Positions 1-8,783 of a stretch of DNA of 64,000 bases are shown piece after piece. The notes below the pieces were generated by a model. It made no database searches and was not told where the DNA came from. It worked only from the letters and a program-made list of their open reading frames with translations. How positions within the stretch are numbered: position 1 is the first letter of the stretch; each line of letters begins with the position of its first letter. This DNA is from Myxococcales bacterium (lineage in GTDB: Bacteria > Myxococcota_A > Bradymonadia > REDH01), in NCBI GenBank assembly GCA_020633625.1, contig JACKDJ010000014.1, positions 1 to 64,000 of the forward strand, read 5' to 3'. A program made the position numbers and the translations under genes.

Positions 1-6
1 GGAGGT

Positions 7-675
7 TCATCCGAGCCTCTCGACGAGCTCTTGCGCGGCGCCGGCCTTACCGACGACGACGAGGACGTCGCCGGCGGCCACGAAGGTCGCCGCGTCGGGC
101 ATGATGACGTCGGCGCCCGTCTCGTTCTGCCGCCGCACGGCGACGACGGTCACGGCGAAGCGTCGCGGCAGCTCGAGCTGCGCCAGCGACCGGCCGACGA
201 TCGCGCCGGGGGCCACGAACTCGGCGACGGCGAGGCCAGGCCCGAGCGGCGTCTCTTCGATGACGCCGGTGAACAGGAGTCGTCCCGCGAGCCGCTGCCC
301 GTAGGCCTTTTCGGGGTTCACGACCTCGTGCGCGCCGACGAGAGTCAGGATGCGCTCCATGACCGAGTCCGTGGCGCGAGCGACGACGTGCCGGGCGCCC
401 ATCTGGCGGCACAGCGCGGTGACGATGATGGCGGCCTCGCGGCCCTCGTCGCCGATGGCCGACACGACCACGTCGCGGCGCTCGGGCGCGAGCCGCGCGA
501 GGGCGTGCTCGTCGGTCGCGTCGAGCGCGACCGCCTGGTCGACGAACGTCGACGCCTCCTGGACGCGCTCGGCGTTGCGGTCGACGGCGAGGACTTCGTG
601 CCCGCGGTCGCTGACGGCGCGCGCGAGGGCCATGCCGAACTGGCCGAGCCCGATGACGAGGATCTGTCGTTTCAT
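7..675 (-). CDS. trkA: TrkA/KtrA-type potassium uptake regulator
   Basis: This 222-residue protein is the cytoplasmic NAD(H)-binding regulator of a Trk/Ktr potassium channel. The N-terminus carries the Rossmann nucleotide motif GLGQFG (residues 9-14) and an acidic residue at the end of beta-2 (VLAVDRN), typical of TrkA-N (RCK) domains. The C-terminal part (about 140-222) has the look of a TrkA-C domain that binds a ligand. The ATG at 675 is chosen because it starts the Rossmann strand (MKRQILVIG); an in-frame upstream extension is Arg/Ser-rich and unlike the family. The length matches single-RCK KtrA (about 220 residues), not the double-domain TrkA of E. coli. It lies 16 bp downstream of the channel gene and is probably co-transcribed with it. 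Confidence 0.93.
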   Translation of the reverse strand: MKRQILVIGLGQFGMALARAVSDRGHEVLAVDRNAERVQEASTFVDQAVALDATDEHALARLAPERRDVVVSAIGDEGREAAIIVTALCRQMGARHVVARATDSVMERILTLVGAHEVVNPEKAYGQRLAGRLLFTGVIEETPLGPGLAVAEFVAPGAIVGRSLAQLELPRRFAVTVVAVRRQNETGADVIMPDAATFVAAGDVLVVVGKAGAAQELVERLG

Positions 676-691
676 GTCGATGCCTGGGGGA

Positions 692-2737
692 TCATCCGAC
701 GGCGACCTCCTGCTCTGGGCGCGTGGCCGGGAGCGAGGTCGACGGACCTGCGAACAGGAGCACGAGGGTGAGCGGGCCAACGCGGCCCGCGAACATTGCG
801 GCGATGATCAGCAGCTTTCCGGTCGCGTCGAGCGCGCCGGTCGCGCCGACAGACAGCCCCACCGTCGCGAGCGCCGACACGGACTCGAAGAGGAGGCTGT
901 CGAACGGGATCCGCTGTGTCGCGAGCAGCGCGAAGAAGACGAGGCAGACGCTCACGGTGCCGAGCAGCCCGATCGCGCCTGCGCGAAGCACCGTCAGCGT
1001 CGGCAGACGGTAGCCGAACGCGGAGACCTCTGTGCGGCCGCGCGCGACCGCTTCGGCGCCGAGCAGGAGCACGGCGATCGTGGTCGTCTTGACGCCGCCG
1101 GCGGTCGAGCCGGGGGACCCACCAACGAACATGATCATGATCATCATCGCGACGGTCGCCGGCCGGGCAGCCGCGAGATCGACGCTGTTGAACCCGGCCG
1201 TGCGCAGCGTGACGGACTGGAAGAACGCGTTGTGGATCGCGTCCCAGAACCCGAGGTTTCCGAGCGAAGCGTCGCGCTCCAGCGCCAGGTACAGGACGGC
1301 CCCGAGGGCAGTGAGCCCTGCGGACACCCACACCGCGAGCCGAACGCCGACGGGAGTCGGGCGCCCGTGCGCCGCGGCGACGGCGCCGAAGATCACCGCC
1401 GGCCCAAGCCCACCGATGATGATCAGCGCCGCGACGGTGTAGAGCACACCCGGATGCCCGGCGTACCCGACCAGGCTGTCGGACTGGAGCGCAAACCCGG
1501 CGTTACAGAAGGCAGAGATCGACGTGAAGACGCCGCGCCAGAGGGCCTGCCCGAAGGTGTCGCCGAGCCTCCAGAACTGGAGGGTCAGCGCCAACGCGCC
1601 GGCGGCCTCGACGACGAGCGTCAGCCCGACGACGCGGTGAACGTCGGCGTTCAGGTTGCGGCGGTCGTCGGTCGCCATCAGGCCAGCCATCGTCGCTTCT
1701 TGGGCGAGCGTCATGCGCCGACGCAGCAGCGACGCCGCCGCGGCAGAGAACGTCATGATGCCGAGGCCGCCGACCTGGATGAGCGCGAGGATCACGGCCT
1801 CGCCGACGGGTCCATACGACATCGGCGTGTCGACGACACCGAGTCCCGTGACACACGTCGCCGAGAACGACGTGAACATCGCGTCGAGCAGCGAGACATG
1901 AACGCCGGCCTCGCGGGCTGCGGGCGACGAGAGGGCGAGGCCGCCGACGAGCCCGATGATCGCGAACGTCACGACGAGGGCGCGAGCGGGGTCGGCGAGC
2001 GCGTCGTCCCAAACGTCTCCGAACCGCGGCTCGTCACCGCCTTCCGCCGCGTCCTTCACGCGCGCGGCGACGTAGGCGACGGCGAGCGCGCCCGTCGCGG
2101 CGACGCCCGGCTGACCGAGCGCGCCGGCGGCCGCGGCGAGGACCAGCGCTGCCATCAGGCCGTACCGCTGGGCGTCGGTCGCGCCGGACGTGCGCCAGAC
2201 CGCGCGCGTCCCGAACAACCCGGCTCCAAAGGTCGTTGCGAGCGTGGCGACCCAGGTCAGCCCTCCGCCTGCGATACCCGCGACGACCCCGGCGAGCCAG
2301 ATCGCTGCCGCGGGCAGCCAGGGGCGTGGCTCCGTGGGATAGATCTCCCGCGCCGGCGCCGTCACCAGCGCCTCGGCGACCCGCCACGTCACGAGCACCG
2401 AGAGGAGCGCGGCGAGAGGTGCGGTCGCGAGCGCCGGCGCGACCGACGCGGCGGGGACGACCCAGGCGAGGGCGGCGATCAGCTGTCGCGCCCGCGCCGA
2501 GGGCAGGAGCTGCGCGAGCGCCCCGACGATGCCCCAGCCGGCCGCATGCATCAGCGCGTACTTCGCGAACGAGCCAAGCGCCGCGCGATCGCCGGCTTGC
2601 ACCATCCCGGCGACCAGCAGCACGACCCCTGGCGCCAGCATCGCTGCGGCGCGACGCCGCCAGCCGCTGCAGACAGCAGCGCGCGCAGTGTCGACCGTCA
2701 GGCGGCTGGGCCGCCCGTCGCCATCACCGGTAGGCAT
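692..2737 (-). CDS. trkH: TrkH/KtrB-family potassium channel subunit
   Basis: An integral membrane protein of about 681 residues with many hydrophobic segments, predicted to form the K+ translocating subunit. Four pore-loop signatures typical of the TrkH/KtrB/HKT superfamily are visible in order: TCVTGLGV, CNAGFAL, LRTAGFNS and ATVGLSVG, each with the selectivity-filter glycine. The protein is longer than KtrB (about 450) because of roughly 230 extra N-terminal residues with further hydrophobic stretches. The start is uncertain: ATG at 2737 is used, and an in-frame ATG at 2809 would add 24 Arg/Pro-rich residues. The regulator gene follows directly, which together suggests a complete Ktr/Trk-type uptake system. 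Confidence 0.9.
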   Translation of the reverse strand: MPTGDGDGRPSRLTVDTARAAVCSGWRRRAAAMLAPGVVLLVAGMVQAGDRAALGSFAKYALMHAAGWGIVGALAQLLPSARARQLIAALAWVVPAASVAPALATAPLAALLSVLVTWRVAEALVTAPAREIYPTEPRPWLPAAAIWLAGVVAGIAGGGLTWVATLATTFGAGLFGTRAVWRTSGATDAQRYGLMAALVLAAAAGALGQPGVAATGALAVAYVAARVKDAAEGGDEPRFGDVWDDALADPARALVVTFAIIGLVGGLALSSPAAREAGVHVSLLDAMFTSFSATCVTGLGVVDTPMSYGPVGEAVILALIQVGGLGIMTFSAAAASLLRRRMTLAQEATMAGLMATDDRRNLNADVHRVVGLTLVVEAAGALALTLQFWRLGDTFGQALWRGVFTSISAFCNAGFALQSDSLVGYAGHPGVLYTVAALIIIGGLGPAVIFGAVAAAHGRPTPVGVRLAVWVSAGLTALGAVLYLALERDASLGNLGFWDAIHNAFFQSVTLRTAGFNSVDLAAARPATVAMMIMIMFVGGSPGSTAGGVKTTTIAVLLLGAEAVARGRTEVSAFGYRLPTLTVLRAGAIGLLGTVSVCLVFFALLATQRIPFDSLLFESVSALATVGLSVGATGALDATGKLLIIAAMFAGRVGPLTLVLLFAGPSTSLPATRPEQEVAVG

Positions 2738-2852
2738 GGGTCGGATCGGGAGGGGTGGCCGCGACGCGGCCGGATGCGGTCCCGTAGTCGCGCGATGTCC
2801 CGCGTTCAAGCCCTCGTCGATCGAGGGTCGCGCTTCGCTCCGACCGCACTCG

Positions 2853-3824
2853 CTACGGAACCGCGCCCACGATCGTCTGCGACGCGACCGCGCTCACGGT
2901 GACCCCCTCTCCAGCCATCGCCGGATGCGTCAGCGCCGATCGCACGACGGTCAGCGCGACGGTGCCTCCCCCGAGCCCACTACCCTCGGGCAGGTAAGAC
3001 AGCGCCTCGGCCGGAACGCTGTACGAGCCCGTGTCGCCGACGACGCACGTGACGCTGTTCCCCTCTGCGATGCCGGGCGACGGGAACACGGTCACCGGCA
3101 GGATGTTGATCACGACGGAGCTCGCCGCTCCACCCGCCCAGCTCACCGCGAGCGGCTCCGACCGATCGTGGGAGTCCCCAAATCCCCACGTCGGCGCCAC
3201 GATCGTCGGCGCGTCGGGCGCGCTCAGGGTCGCGGTGAACGCGCCGAGCCCGGGGCCCCCGGCGACCTCGACCGAGATGGCATCACCATCGTCGAAGTAC
3301 TCGATGCGGCCCTCCTCTGCATCCCGCAGCGAGTAGCTCCCGCCCTCTGCACCCTCGGCGTACTCCAGCACGTGCGTCTCGCCGGCGATCTGCACCGTCA
3401 CCTCACCAGCATCGACCGACGCTCCCGGCTCGAACAGCGCCCCCGCGCTGCCCGCCGCATAGATCGAACAAGCGCCAACCACGGCCACGGGCACTGCCTC
3501 CGCCGCCGGCTCACGAAACCCGGCCCCGACGCCCCCCGCCTCGAGCTGCGAGATGTCCGGCGCCCGCACCTCGTAGACCACGACGCCACCACCCAGCCCA
3601 TCACCCACGTCGCTCCCGACATCGGCCGGCACGTCGTCCCCGGCAGTGTCGAACCCAAGGTCGACCTGCACCACGTCCTCGCTCCCGGAGTCCCCGCCAG
3701 CGTCCAGCCCCGAGTCGGCGCCAGTCCCACCCCCGTCCACCGGAGCAAAGTAGTACCCGGAGTCGTCAGAACACGACCCAAGCGCAACCCCCAGACCAAG
3801 CACCAGCCCAAACCAAGTCTTCAT
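2853..3824 (-). CDS. putative lipoprotein with Asp/Gly-rich linker
   Basis: A 323-residue secreted lipoprotein of unknown function. The first 18 residues form a type II signal peptide (MKTWFGLVLGLGVALGSC), with the lipidated Cys at 18. It is followed by a DDSGYYFAP segment and an Asp/Gly/Ser-rich linker to about residue 75, a pattern common in myxobacterial lipoproteins. The remainder is probably beta-rich, with a conserved-looking segment APTIVAPTWGF and a WAGG stretch, but no family was recognised. The ATG at 3824 is chosen because it gives the signal peptide; the reading frame stays open further upstream through the hairpin repeats. It is 115 bp upstream of the K+ channel gene on the same strand. 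Confidence 0.8.
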   Translation of the reverse strand: MKTWFGLVLGLGVALGSCSDDSGYYFAPVDGGGTGADSGLDAGGDSGSEDVVQVDLGFDTAGDDVPADVGSDVGDGLGGGVVVYEVRAPDISQLEAGGVGAGFREPAAEAVPVAVVGACSIYAAGSAGALFEPGASVDAGEVTVQIAGETHVLEYAEGAEGGSYSLRDAEEGRIEYFDDGDAISVEVAGGPGLGAFTATLSAPDAPTIVAPTWGFGDSHDRSEPLAVSWAGGAASSVVINILPVTVFPSPGIAEGNSVTCVVGDTGSYSVPAEALSYLPEGSGLGGGTVALTVVRSALTHPAMAGEGVTVSAVASQTIVGAVP

Positions 3825-3896
3825 CGCACTCCAACGACAGAGCCCCACACACGCTACCGACACCACCCACCCCGAGCAACCGAACTCGACCCAAGA

Positions 3897-3917
3897 GGAC
3901 ATTCCGCAGGAATGTCC
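3897..3917. repeat. perfect inverted repeat in a divergent promoter region
   Basis: A 9-bp perfect inverted repeat GGACATTCC / GGAATGTCC separated by GCA. It lies between the divergent lipoprotein and tgt genes, directly before the 28-bp tandem repeats. It could be an operator or the first hairpin of the repeat cluster. Confidence 0.7.
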
Positions 3918-3920
3918 GTG

Positions 3921-4004
3921 GGAGTCCAGAGGGCAGAGCCCTCTGGCGGGAGTCCAGAGGGCAGAGCCCTCTGGCGGGAGTCCAGAGGGCAGAGCCCTCT
4001 GGGT
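3921..4004. repeat. three 28-bp tandem repeats, each a hairpin
   Basis: Three head-to-tail copies start at 3921, 3949 and 3977. Copies 1 and 2 are identical; copy 3 diverges at its last bases. Every unit contains the palindrome CCAGAGGGC-AGA-GCCCTCTGG, so the array can fold into three successive hairpins in either strand. It sits in the leader region between divergent genes rather than after a gene, so a simple terminator role is not obvious. The frame is open on the minus strand across the repeats, but this looks incidental. Confidence 0.85.
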
Positions 4005-4089
4005 GGCCGGGAGGGCTTTGGGCTGGACCGGTGGGGGGGATCGTGCGAAGTCGGGCGGGGTTGAGGTACTTGGAGAGAGCGAGGACTGG

Positions 4090-5685
4090 TTGGCTACGCT
4101 GGAGTTCAGGCTGCGGGGTACGGACGGGCGGGCCCGTCGCGGCGAGGTTCGGTTTCCGCGCGGGGTGGTGCAGACGCCGGTGTTCATGCCGGTGGGCACG
4201 GCGGCGACGGTCAAGGCGATGATGCCACGCGACCTGGCGGAGCTGGGCACGCAGATCAGCTTGGCGAACACGTACCACCTGCACATTCAGCCGGGCGAGG
4301 CCTTGGTGGAGCGGGCGGGCGGGATTCACTCGTTCATGGCGATCCCGTGGCCGATCCTGACGGACTCGGGCGGGTTTCAGGTGTTCAGCCTGCCGAAGAA
4401 GGAGATCAGCGAAGAGGGGGTCCGCTTCGAGTTCAAGAAGGACGCCGAGCCGATCTTCGCGTCGCCCGAGTGGTCGATGAAGGTGCAGATGGCGCTGGGT
4501 TCGGACGTCGTGATGGCGTTCGACGAGTGCGTCCCGTACCCGAGCGCGGAGGGGTACGTTCGCGACTCGGTGGAGCGGACGCTCCGGTGGCTGGACCGGA
4601 GCAAGGACGCGATGACGGCGGAGGGCCAGAACCTGTTCGGCATCGTGCAGGGCTCGGTGTACTCCGACCTGCGGCGGCGGAGCGCAGAGGCGACGGTGGC
4701 GCGTGACCTGCCGGGGTACGCGATCGGGGGAGTGTCGGTGGGCGAGGGGCACCCGCTGATGATGAAGGCGGTCGACGACGCGGAGCCTTACCTGCCGGCA
4801 AACAAGCCCCGTTACCTCATGGGCGTGGGCTTGCCGGAGGACATCGTGGGCGCGGTCGGGCGTGGCATGGACATGTTCGACTGCGTGATCCCGACGCGCT
4901 ACGGGCGGTCGGGGACGTGCTTCACGGGGGTTGGGCGGATTCGCCTGACGGACCGTCGGTATCGGGCCGACCTGTACCCCATCGATCCCGCGTGCGAGTG
5001 CTACACGTGCAAGAACTTCACGCGCGCGTACCTGCACCACCTGCTGAAGTCGGGTGAGCTGCTGGGCACGATGCTGTGCACGCTGCACAACATCGCCCAC
5101 TACCATGGGCTGATGGCGGAGATCCGCGCGGCGATCGAGGCGGGCGAGTACGCGGCGTTCTGCGAGCGCTTCGAGCGAAACTACCTTCGGGCGGACCGGG
5201 AGCGCCGCCGCGAGTCGTTCGAGCCGGGTCTGTTCGCGTCGTTCGAGGTGGGACGAGCGCTGCTGTTGCCGCGCCTGGATACGCAGGCGGCAGACAGCCG
5301 CGACTCGGCGGAGATCGTGACGGTGATCGACGACGAGCCGCGCGAGAAGCGGCCGGCGCGGGCGGGCGAGCGTGACGAGCGGCGCGGACGCGACGCTAGC
5401 GGAGCGCGGCAAGGCGACGCGCGCGGCCGCGACGCTGGCGGAGCGCGGCAAGCCGACACGCGTGGCCGTGACGCTGCCGGATCGCGGCAGGGCGACGCGC
5501 GTGGCCGTGACGCTGCCGGATCGCGGCAGGGCGACGCGCGTGGCCGTGACGCTGGCGGATCGCGGCAGGGCGGCGACGCGCGGAGGGCGGGCGGGCCGGA
5601 GTCGCCGCGGCCGCCCGCGCCGCGCGCGGGGTCCGGCGCTCCGACTGGGCGCGACGGCCGGCCGACGAACCGGCGCAAGCGCTAG
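4090..5685 (+). CDS. tgt: tRNA-guanine(34) transglycosylase with repetitive C-terminal tail
   Basis: Exchanges guanine 34 of GUN-anticodon tRNAs for the queuine precursor. With the TTG start at 4090 the core is clear: TDSGGFQ (catalytic Asp at 92), GIVQGS (about 184-189), the nucleophile region FDCVIPTR (Asp 264), and the zinc site CECYTC...H (Cys 302, 304, 307, His 333). The canonical enzyme would end near residue 385. This protein continues to 531 with a charged tail containing about five 13-residue repeats of the type RGRDAAGSRQGDA, likely disordered. The TTG is preceded by a purine-rich GGAGAGAGCGAGGA stretch; a GTG at 4003 is an alternative start that would place the hairpin repeats at its edge. 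Confidence 0.95.
   Translation: MATLEFRLRGTDGRARRGEVRFPRGVVQTPVFMPVGTAATVKAMMPRDLAELGTQISLANTYHLHIQPGEALVERAGGIHSFMAIPWPILTDSGGFQVFSLPKKEISEEGVRFEFKKDAEPIFASPEWSMKVQMALGSDVVMAFDECVPYPSAEGYVRDSVERTLRWLDRSKDAMTAEGQNLFGIVQGSVYSDLRRRSAEATVARDLPGYAIGGVSVGEGHPLMMKAVDDAEPYLPANKPRYLMGVGLPEDIVGAVGRGMDMFDCVIPTRYGRSGTCFTGVGRIRLTDRRYRADLYPIDPACECYTCKNFTRAYLHHLLKSGELLGTMLCTLHNIAHYHGLMAEIRAAIEAGEYAAFCERFERNYLRADRERRRESFEPGLFASFEVGRALLLPRLDTQAADSRDSAEIVTVIDDEPREKRPARAGERDERRGRDASGARQGDARGRDAGGARQADTRGRDAAGSRQGDARGRDAAGSRQGDARGRDAGGSRQGGDARRAGGPESPRPPAPRAGSGAPTGRDGRPTNRRKR
5383..5580 (+). repeat. 39-bp tandem repeats coding the Tgt tail
   Basis: Five consecutive in-frame units (starting at 5383, 5422, 5461, 5500 and 5539) encode RGRDA[S/G/A]G[A/S]RQ[G/A]D[A/T]. 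The first four are 39 bp; the last carries one extra codon (42 bp). Copies 3 and 4 encode the same peptide. This is a coding minisatellite that could change copy number by slippage or recombination. Confidence 0.85.
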
Positions 5686-6147
5686 CGGCTCGACGGCCGG
5701 CGGGTCCAAAAACGTCGCGGCGGCGACCAGTGGTCGCCGCCGCGTTCGTGCTCAGTGCCTGGAGGGTTCTCTGGAGATTCGTGGGGGGACCACGGGGGGA
5801 TGAGAGGTGGGCCTCTAGGTGGGAAAGCACCGAGCCCGAGTCAGGCCTGTGGTGGCCATTGCTCGTGTAGCGAAGAGAGTAAGCAACGTCTGAGCCATTT
5901 TCATTCCGGCGACGCACGAACAATCGCACGCTCGCATTTCATGATGATTTCCGGGGTGTTTCGGATTCGTGTCATCGACCGGCGGCTGATCGCGCGGGCG
6001 TCTGACCGGCGGCGAAGGCTCAGAAATGTCCCATCCGCGCAAAAAGTTTCAACACTCTGAACACTCCTGCGATGCGGTCGGTCGTGGTGCTTGCCCTGCA
6101 CTGGCCCGCCGTGGCACCCAGGGAGGGGTTGGAGCCGGAGTTGCGCT
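5686..6147. other. intergenic region between tgt and kamB
   Basis: A gene-free stretch of 462 bp. It begins with a strong hairpin (5717-5743) that may end tgt transcription. The part from about 5860 to 6060 is clearly lower in GC than its surroundings and is the likely place for the promoter of the kam cluster. No conserved riboswitch or tRNA could be identified; see the rejected cobalamin riboswitch. Confidence 0.6.
5717..5743. terminator. hairpin downstream of tgt
   Basis: Perfect 13-bp inverted repeat, arms GCGGCGGCGACCA and TGGTCGCCGCCGC around a single central G, 31 bp after the tgt stop. On the plus strand there is no T run after it. On the minus strand it is followed by a T5 run, so it fits a bidirectional or minus-strand terminator better in that direction. 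Confidence 0.55.
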
Positions 6148-7158
6148 GTGTTGCTCGAGACCCTGCCAGCCGACGCGCGCCGCGTCGCCGTGATCGGTGT
6201 GGCGAAGAACGCCGGCAAGACCACTGCGCTCAACGCGCTGCTCGCCGAGGCAGACGCCGCCGGACGCACGGTGGGTGTGCTGAGCGTGGGCGTCGATGGT
6301 GAGGCGCACGACGCGATCTCGGGCGCGCCGAAGCCGCCCGTGCGGGTGCCCCGTGGGACGCTCGTCTGCACGGCCGAAGCCACGCTCCGCACGGCGAGCG
6401 CGGGCGTCGAGATCCTCGACGGCACGGGCATCCACACGCCCCTCGGCGAGCTCCTCGTCGTGCGCGTGACGCGACCCGGGAACGTGGTCCTGGCGGGCGT
6501 GCGGCACCGCGACGACGTGCGGTCGCTGCTGCTCCGGCTCGAGCCCGACGTGGCGCTGTCGGTGGTCGACGGTGCGTTCGACCGGACCGCTGCGGCCGAT
6601 CCGGCGACGACAGACTGCGTGATCCTGGCGACCGGGCTGGTGCTCGCCCCGACCGCGGAGGGCTGCGCAGAGAAGACGGCGTCGCTCGTGCGGCGGCTGC
6701 GGCTGCCGGTCGCCGGGCCAGGCGAGCGCGTGCCCCCCGAGCTGGCCGACGCCGCGGCACTGCGCGCCACAGAGGGCTGGCGCGCCGCGCCGGCGGCGAC
6801 GCTGAGCGGGCCGTGGCCGCGCTCAGAGGCGCGGTTCGATGCCGTCTATCAGCCCGGCCTCGTGTCGGACGCGACGCTGCTGCTCGCCGAGCGCCTCCTC
6901 GAGCCCGGCGGACTCCTCGTGGCCCGCGACCCGACGCGCGTGCTCGCGTCGGACGCAGCGCTGCGGCGCTTTGCTCGCGGGCGGCGGATCGCCTGCCTCG
7001 ACGGCGTGCGACTGGCGGCCGTGACCGTGAACCCGACGCGTCACGACGGCACCGCCGGCGACAGCGCCGCGCTCGCGCGGACGGTCGCCGCGCGCCTCCC
7101 GGGGACACCGGTGATCGACGTGCGCACGTGGACTCCCGACGCGGGGTTGCGATGCTGA
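6148..7158 (+). CDS. kamB: lysine 5,6-aminomutase reactivase subunit KamB (P-loop)
   Basis: A 336-residue P-loop protein with Walker A GVAKNAGKTT at residues 17-26 and a mainly alpha/beta composition. Its place as the first gene of a kamB-C-D-E run, overlapping the MutS-like kamC by 7 bp, is the main reason for the name. In bacteria that ferment lysine, this pair is thought to restore the B12 enzyme after inactivation by exchanging damaged cobalamin. The GTG at 6148 is chosen because it is preceded at good distance by a GGAG sequence and places the P-loop near the N-terminus; a TTG at 6091 gives 19 extra residues without family character. The function is inferred from synteny and the nucleotide-binding motif. 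Confidence 0.75.
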   Translation: MLLETLPADARRVAVIGVAKNAGKTTALNALLAEADAAGRTVGVLSVGVDGEAHDAISGAPKPPVRVPRGTLVCTAEATLRTASAGVEILDGTGIHTPLGELLVVRVTRPGNVVLAGVRHRDDVRSLLLRLEPDVALSVVDGAFDRTAAADPATTDCVILATGLVLAPTAEGCAEKTASLVRRLRLPVAGPGERVPPELADAAALRATEGWRAAPAATLSGPWPRSEARFDAVYQPGLVSDATLLLAERLLEPGGLLVARDPTRVLASDAALRRFARGRRIACLDGVRLAAVTVNPTRHDGTAGDSAALARTVAARLPGTPVIDVRTWTPDAGLRC

Positions 7159-8783
7159 GCGTCTCGGAGCGCGCCGCCGCCCTGTTCGCGCCCGACGCGC
7201 TGCGCCGAGCAGCGGTCCCGCTGTGCGAGGCGGGGCTCGAGGCGCGCGCGGCGCTCCGGCCGTTCGGCGGCGGCGAGCGCGCGGCGTGGGAGGCTGAGCG
7301 GCGATCGTGCGGCGTGCTCGAGGCCGCGCTGCGCGATCACGCGGGGCTCGGCGCGACCCTCGAGAGCGCCCTGCGACAGCTCCCGCGCATCGACGAGACC
7401 GCGCGGCGGCTCGGGACTCCGGGCCGCGCCGAGGCGGCGGACCTGTTCCGGGCCAAGCGCTTCTTGTTCGCGGCCGCGACGGTGGCGAGCGCGCTGTCGG
7501 ACGGCGGCGCGGTGAAGGGGTACGAGCGGCCGCCGCTCACCGCCACCGTCGTCGAGGGGTTGGCGCGAGGCCTCGACGAGCGCGGTGAGCTGACGGCGCG
7601 CTTTCGGCTGGGCGACGCGTTCGACGCCCGGCTCACCGAGGCGCGCGCGGACCACGAGGCGACGCGCGCGGCGCTCTCTGCGGCGCTCGCGACGGCCGCC
7701 GCGTCTATCGAGGCCCGCCACGGCCTACGACTGAGCGGCGGCCGCGTGCGGGTCTCGAGCGATGCGCCGGCGCTCGCGGAGCTTCGCGCAGACCCCGCCC
7801 TCGAGGTCGCGTCGGCGTCGACGTTCGAGGTGGAGCTGGCGCTGCGCGGCACCGAGGAGAGCGAGGCGCTCGAGCGCGTGCTCGCGGCCGACGCGGCGCG
7901 CGTCGAGGCGCTCGAGGCCGAGGTCGTCGCGCGTCTCGCCGCGACGCTCTCCCCACACGTCGACGCGCTGGTCGCGCTGGAGTCCTGGCTCGGGCGTCTC
8001 GACCTGCGGCTCGCGAAGGTGCGCCTAGCGGCGACGTGGGGCTGCTGGCCCGAGCCGGGCGACGCGCTCGACGTTCGCGGCGGCTGGCTCCCGGCGGCGC
8101 GCGCCGCCGTCGAGGGGGACGGCGGCCGATACCAGCCGCTGGACCTCGACTTCGCCCCCGGCGTCTCGGTGCTCACCGGCCCAAACATGGGCGGCAAGAC
8201 CGTCACGCTCGCCCTCGCCGGCGCCATCCAATACCTCGCGCAGCTCGGCTATCCGGTCCCTGCGCGCTCCGCCCACTTCGCTTGGCGCGATCGCGTCGAC
8301 TACGTCGGCGGTGAGCTCGGGTCGGTGGCGGCCGGACTGTCCAGCTTCGCCGGTGAGATGGCGGCGCTGTCAGAGGCGCTGGCAGCGCCCGGCGACGCGC
8401 TGCTGCTGATCGACGAGCTCGGACGCGGCACGAGCCCCGCCGAAGGCCGCGCGATCGCGGTCGCGACCGCGCGCTACCTCGCGGCCCGCGAGTCGACGGC
8501 GGTCATCGTCACGCACTTCGCCGACGTCGACGCGCCGGGGGCGCGCCGCTTTCGCGTCATCGGGATCGGCGACACCAGCGACGCTGACCTCCGCGCCCAC
8601 GCCGCCGAGGTGGGTTGGAAGACGGCGCTCAACTCGGCTATGGACTACGCCCTCGTCGCCGACGACGGCGGCGGGGCCTCTGACGCGCTGCGGGTCGCGG
8701 CGCTCTTCTCCCTTCCCCCAGAGCTGCTCGTCGACGCCGCCGCTTGCGTCGCGCGCGCCACGGGCTCCCGATCGGAGCGCTAG
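7152..8783 (+). CDS. kamC: lysine 5,6-aminomutase reactivase ATPase KamC (MutS-like)
   Basis: A 543-residue protein whose C-terminal half is a MutS-type ABC ATPase: Walker A TGPNMGGKT (about 342-350), Walker B LLLIDELGRGTSP (about 417-429) and the following STAVIVTHFADV segment. It lacks the mismatch-recognition domains of MutS, and no Smr domain of MutS2 is evident. That composition matches the MutS-related protein that accompanies aminomutase genes and acts with KamB as a reactivation chaperone. It starts 7 bp inside kamB, and its stop codon overlaps the GTG of kamD by one base, so the four genes are translationally coupled. Confidence 0.8.
   Translation: MLSVSERAAALFAPDALRRAAVPLCEAGLEARAALRPFGGGERAAWEAERRSCGVLEAALRDHAGLGATLESALRQLPRIDETARRLGTPGRAEAADLFRAKRFLFAAATVASALSDGGAVKGYERPPLTATVVEGLARGLDERGELTARFRLGDAFDARLTEARADHEATRAALSAALATAAASIEARHGLRLSGGRVRVSSDAPALAELRADPALEVASASTFEVELALRGTEESEALERVLAADAARVEALEAEVVARLAATLSPHVDALVALESWLGRLDLRLAKVRLAATWGCWPEPGDALDVRGGWLPAARAAVEGDGGRYQPLDLDFAPGVSVLTGPNMGGKTVTLALAGAIQYLAQLGYPVPARSAHFAWRDRVDYVGGELGSVAAGLSSFAGEMAALSEALAAPGDALLLIDELGRGTSPAEGRAIAVATARYLAARESTAVIVTHFADVDAPGARRFRVIGIGDTSDADLRAHAAEVGWKTALNSAMDYALVADDGGGASDALRVAALFSLPPELLVDAAACVARATGSRSER

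Noticed and set aside
350..2902. An 850-codon plus-strand frame opposite trkH and trkA
   Set aside because: Arg/Asp-rich antisense frame in GC-rich DNA; the minus-strand frames have clear TrkH and TrkA motifs.
5755..5880. Possible cobalamin riboswitch before the B12-dependent kam genes
   Set aside because: A stretch with GGGAAAGC and GAGTCAGGCCTG recalls the 3' B12 box, but the conserved 5' core and the GCCACTG loop are missing. A covariance search would decide.
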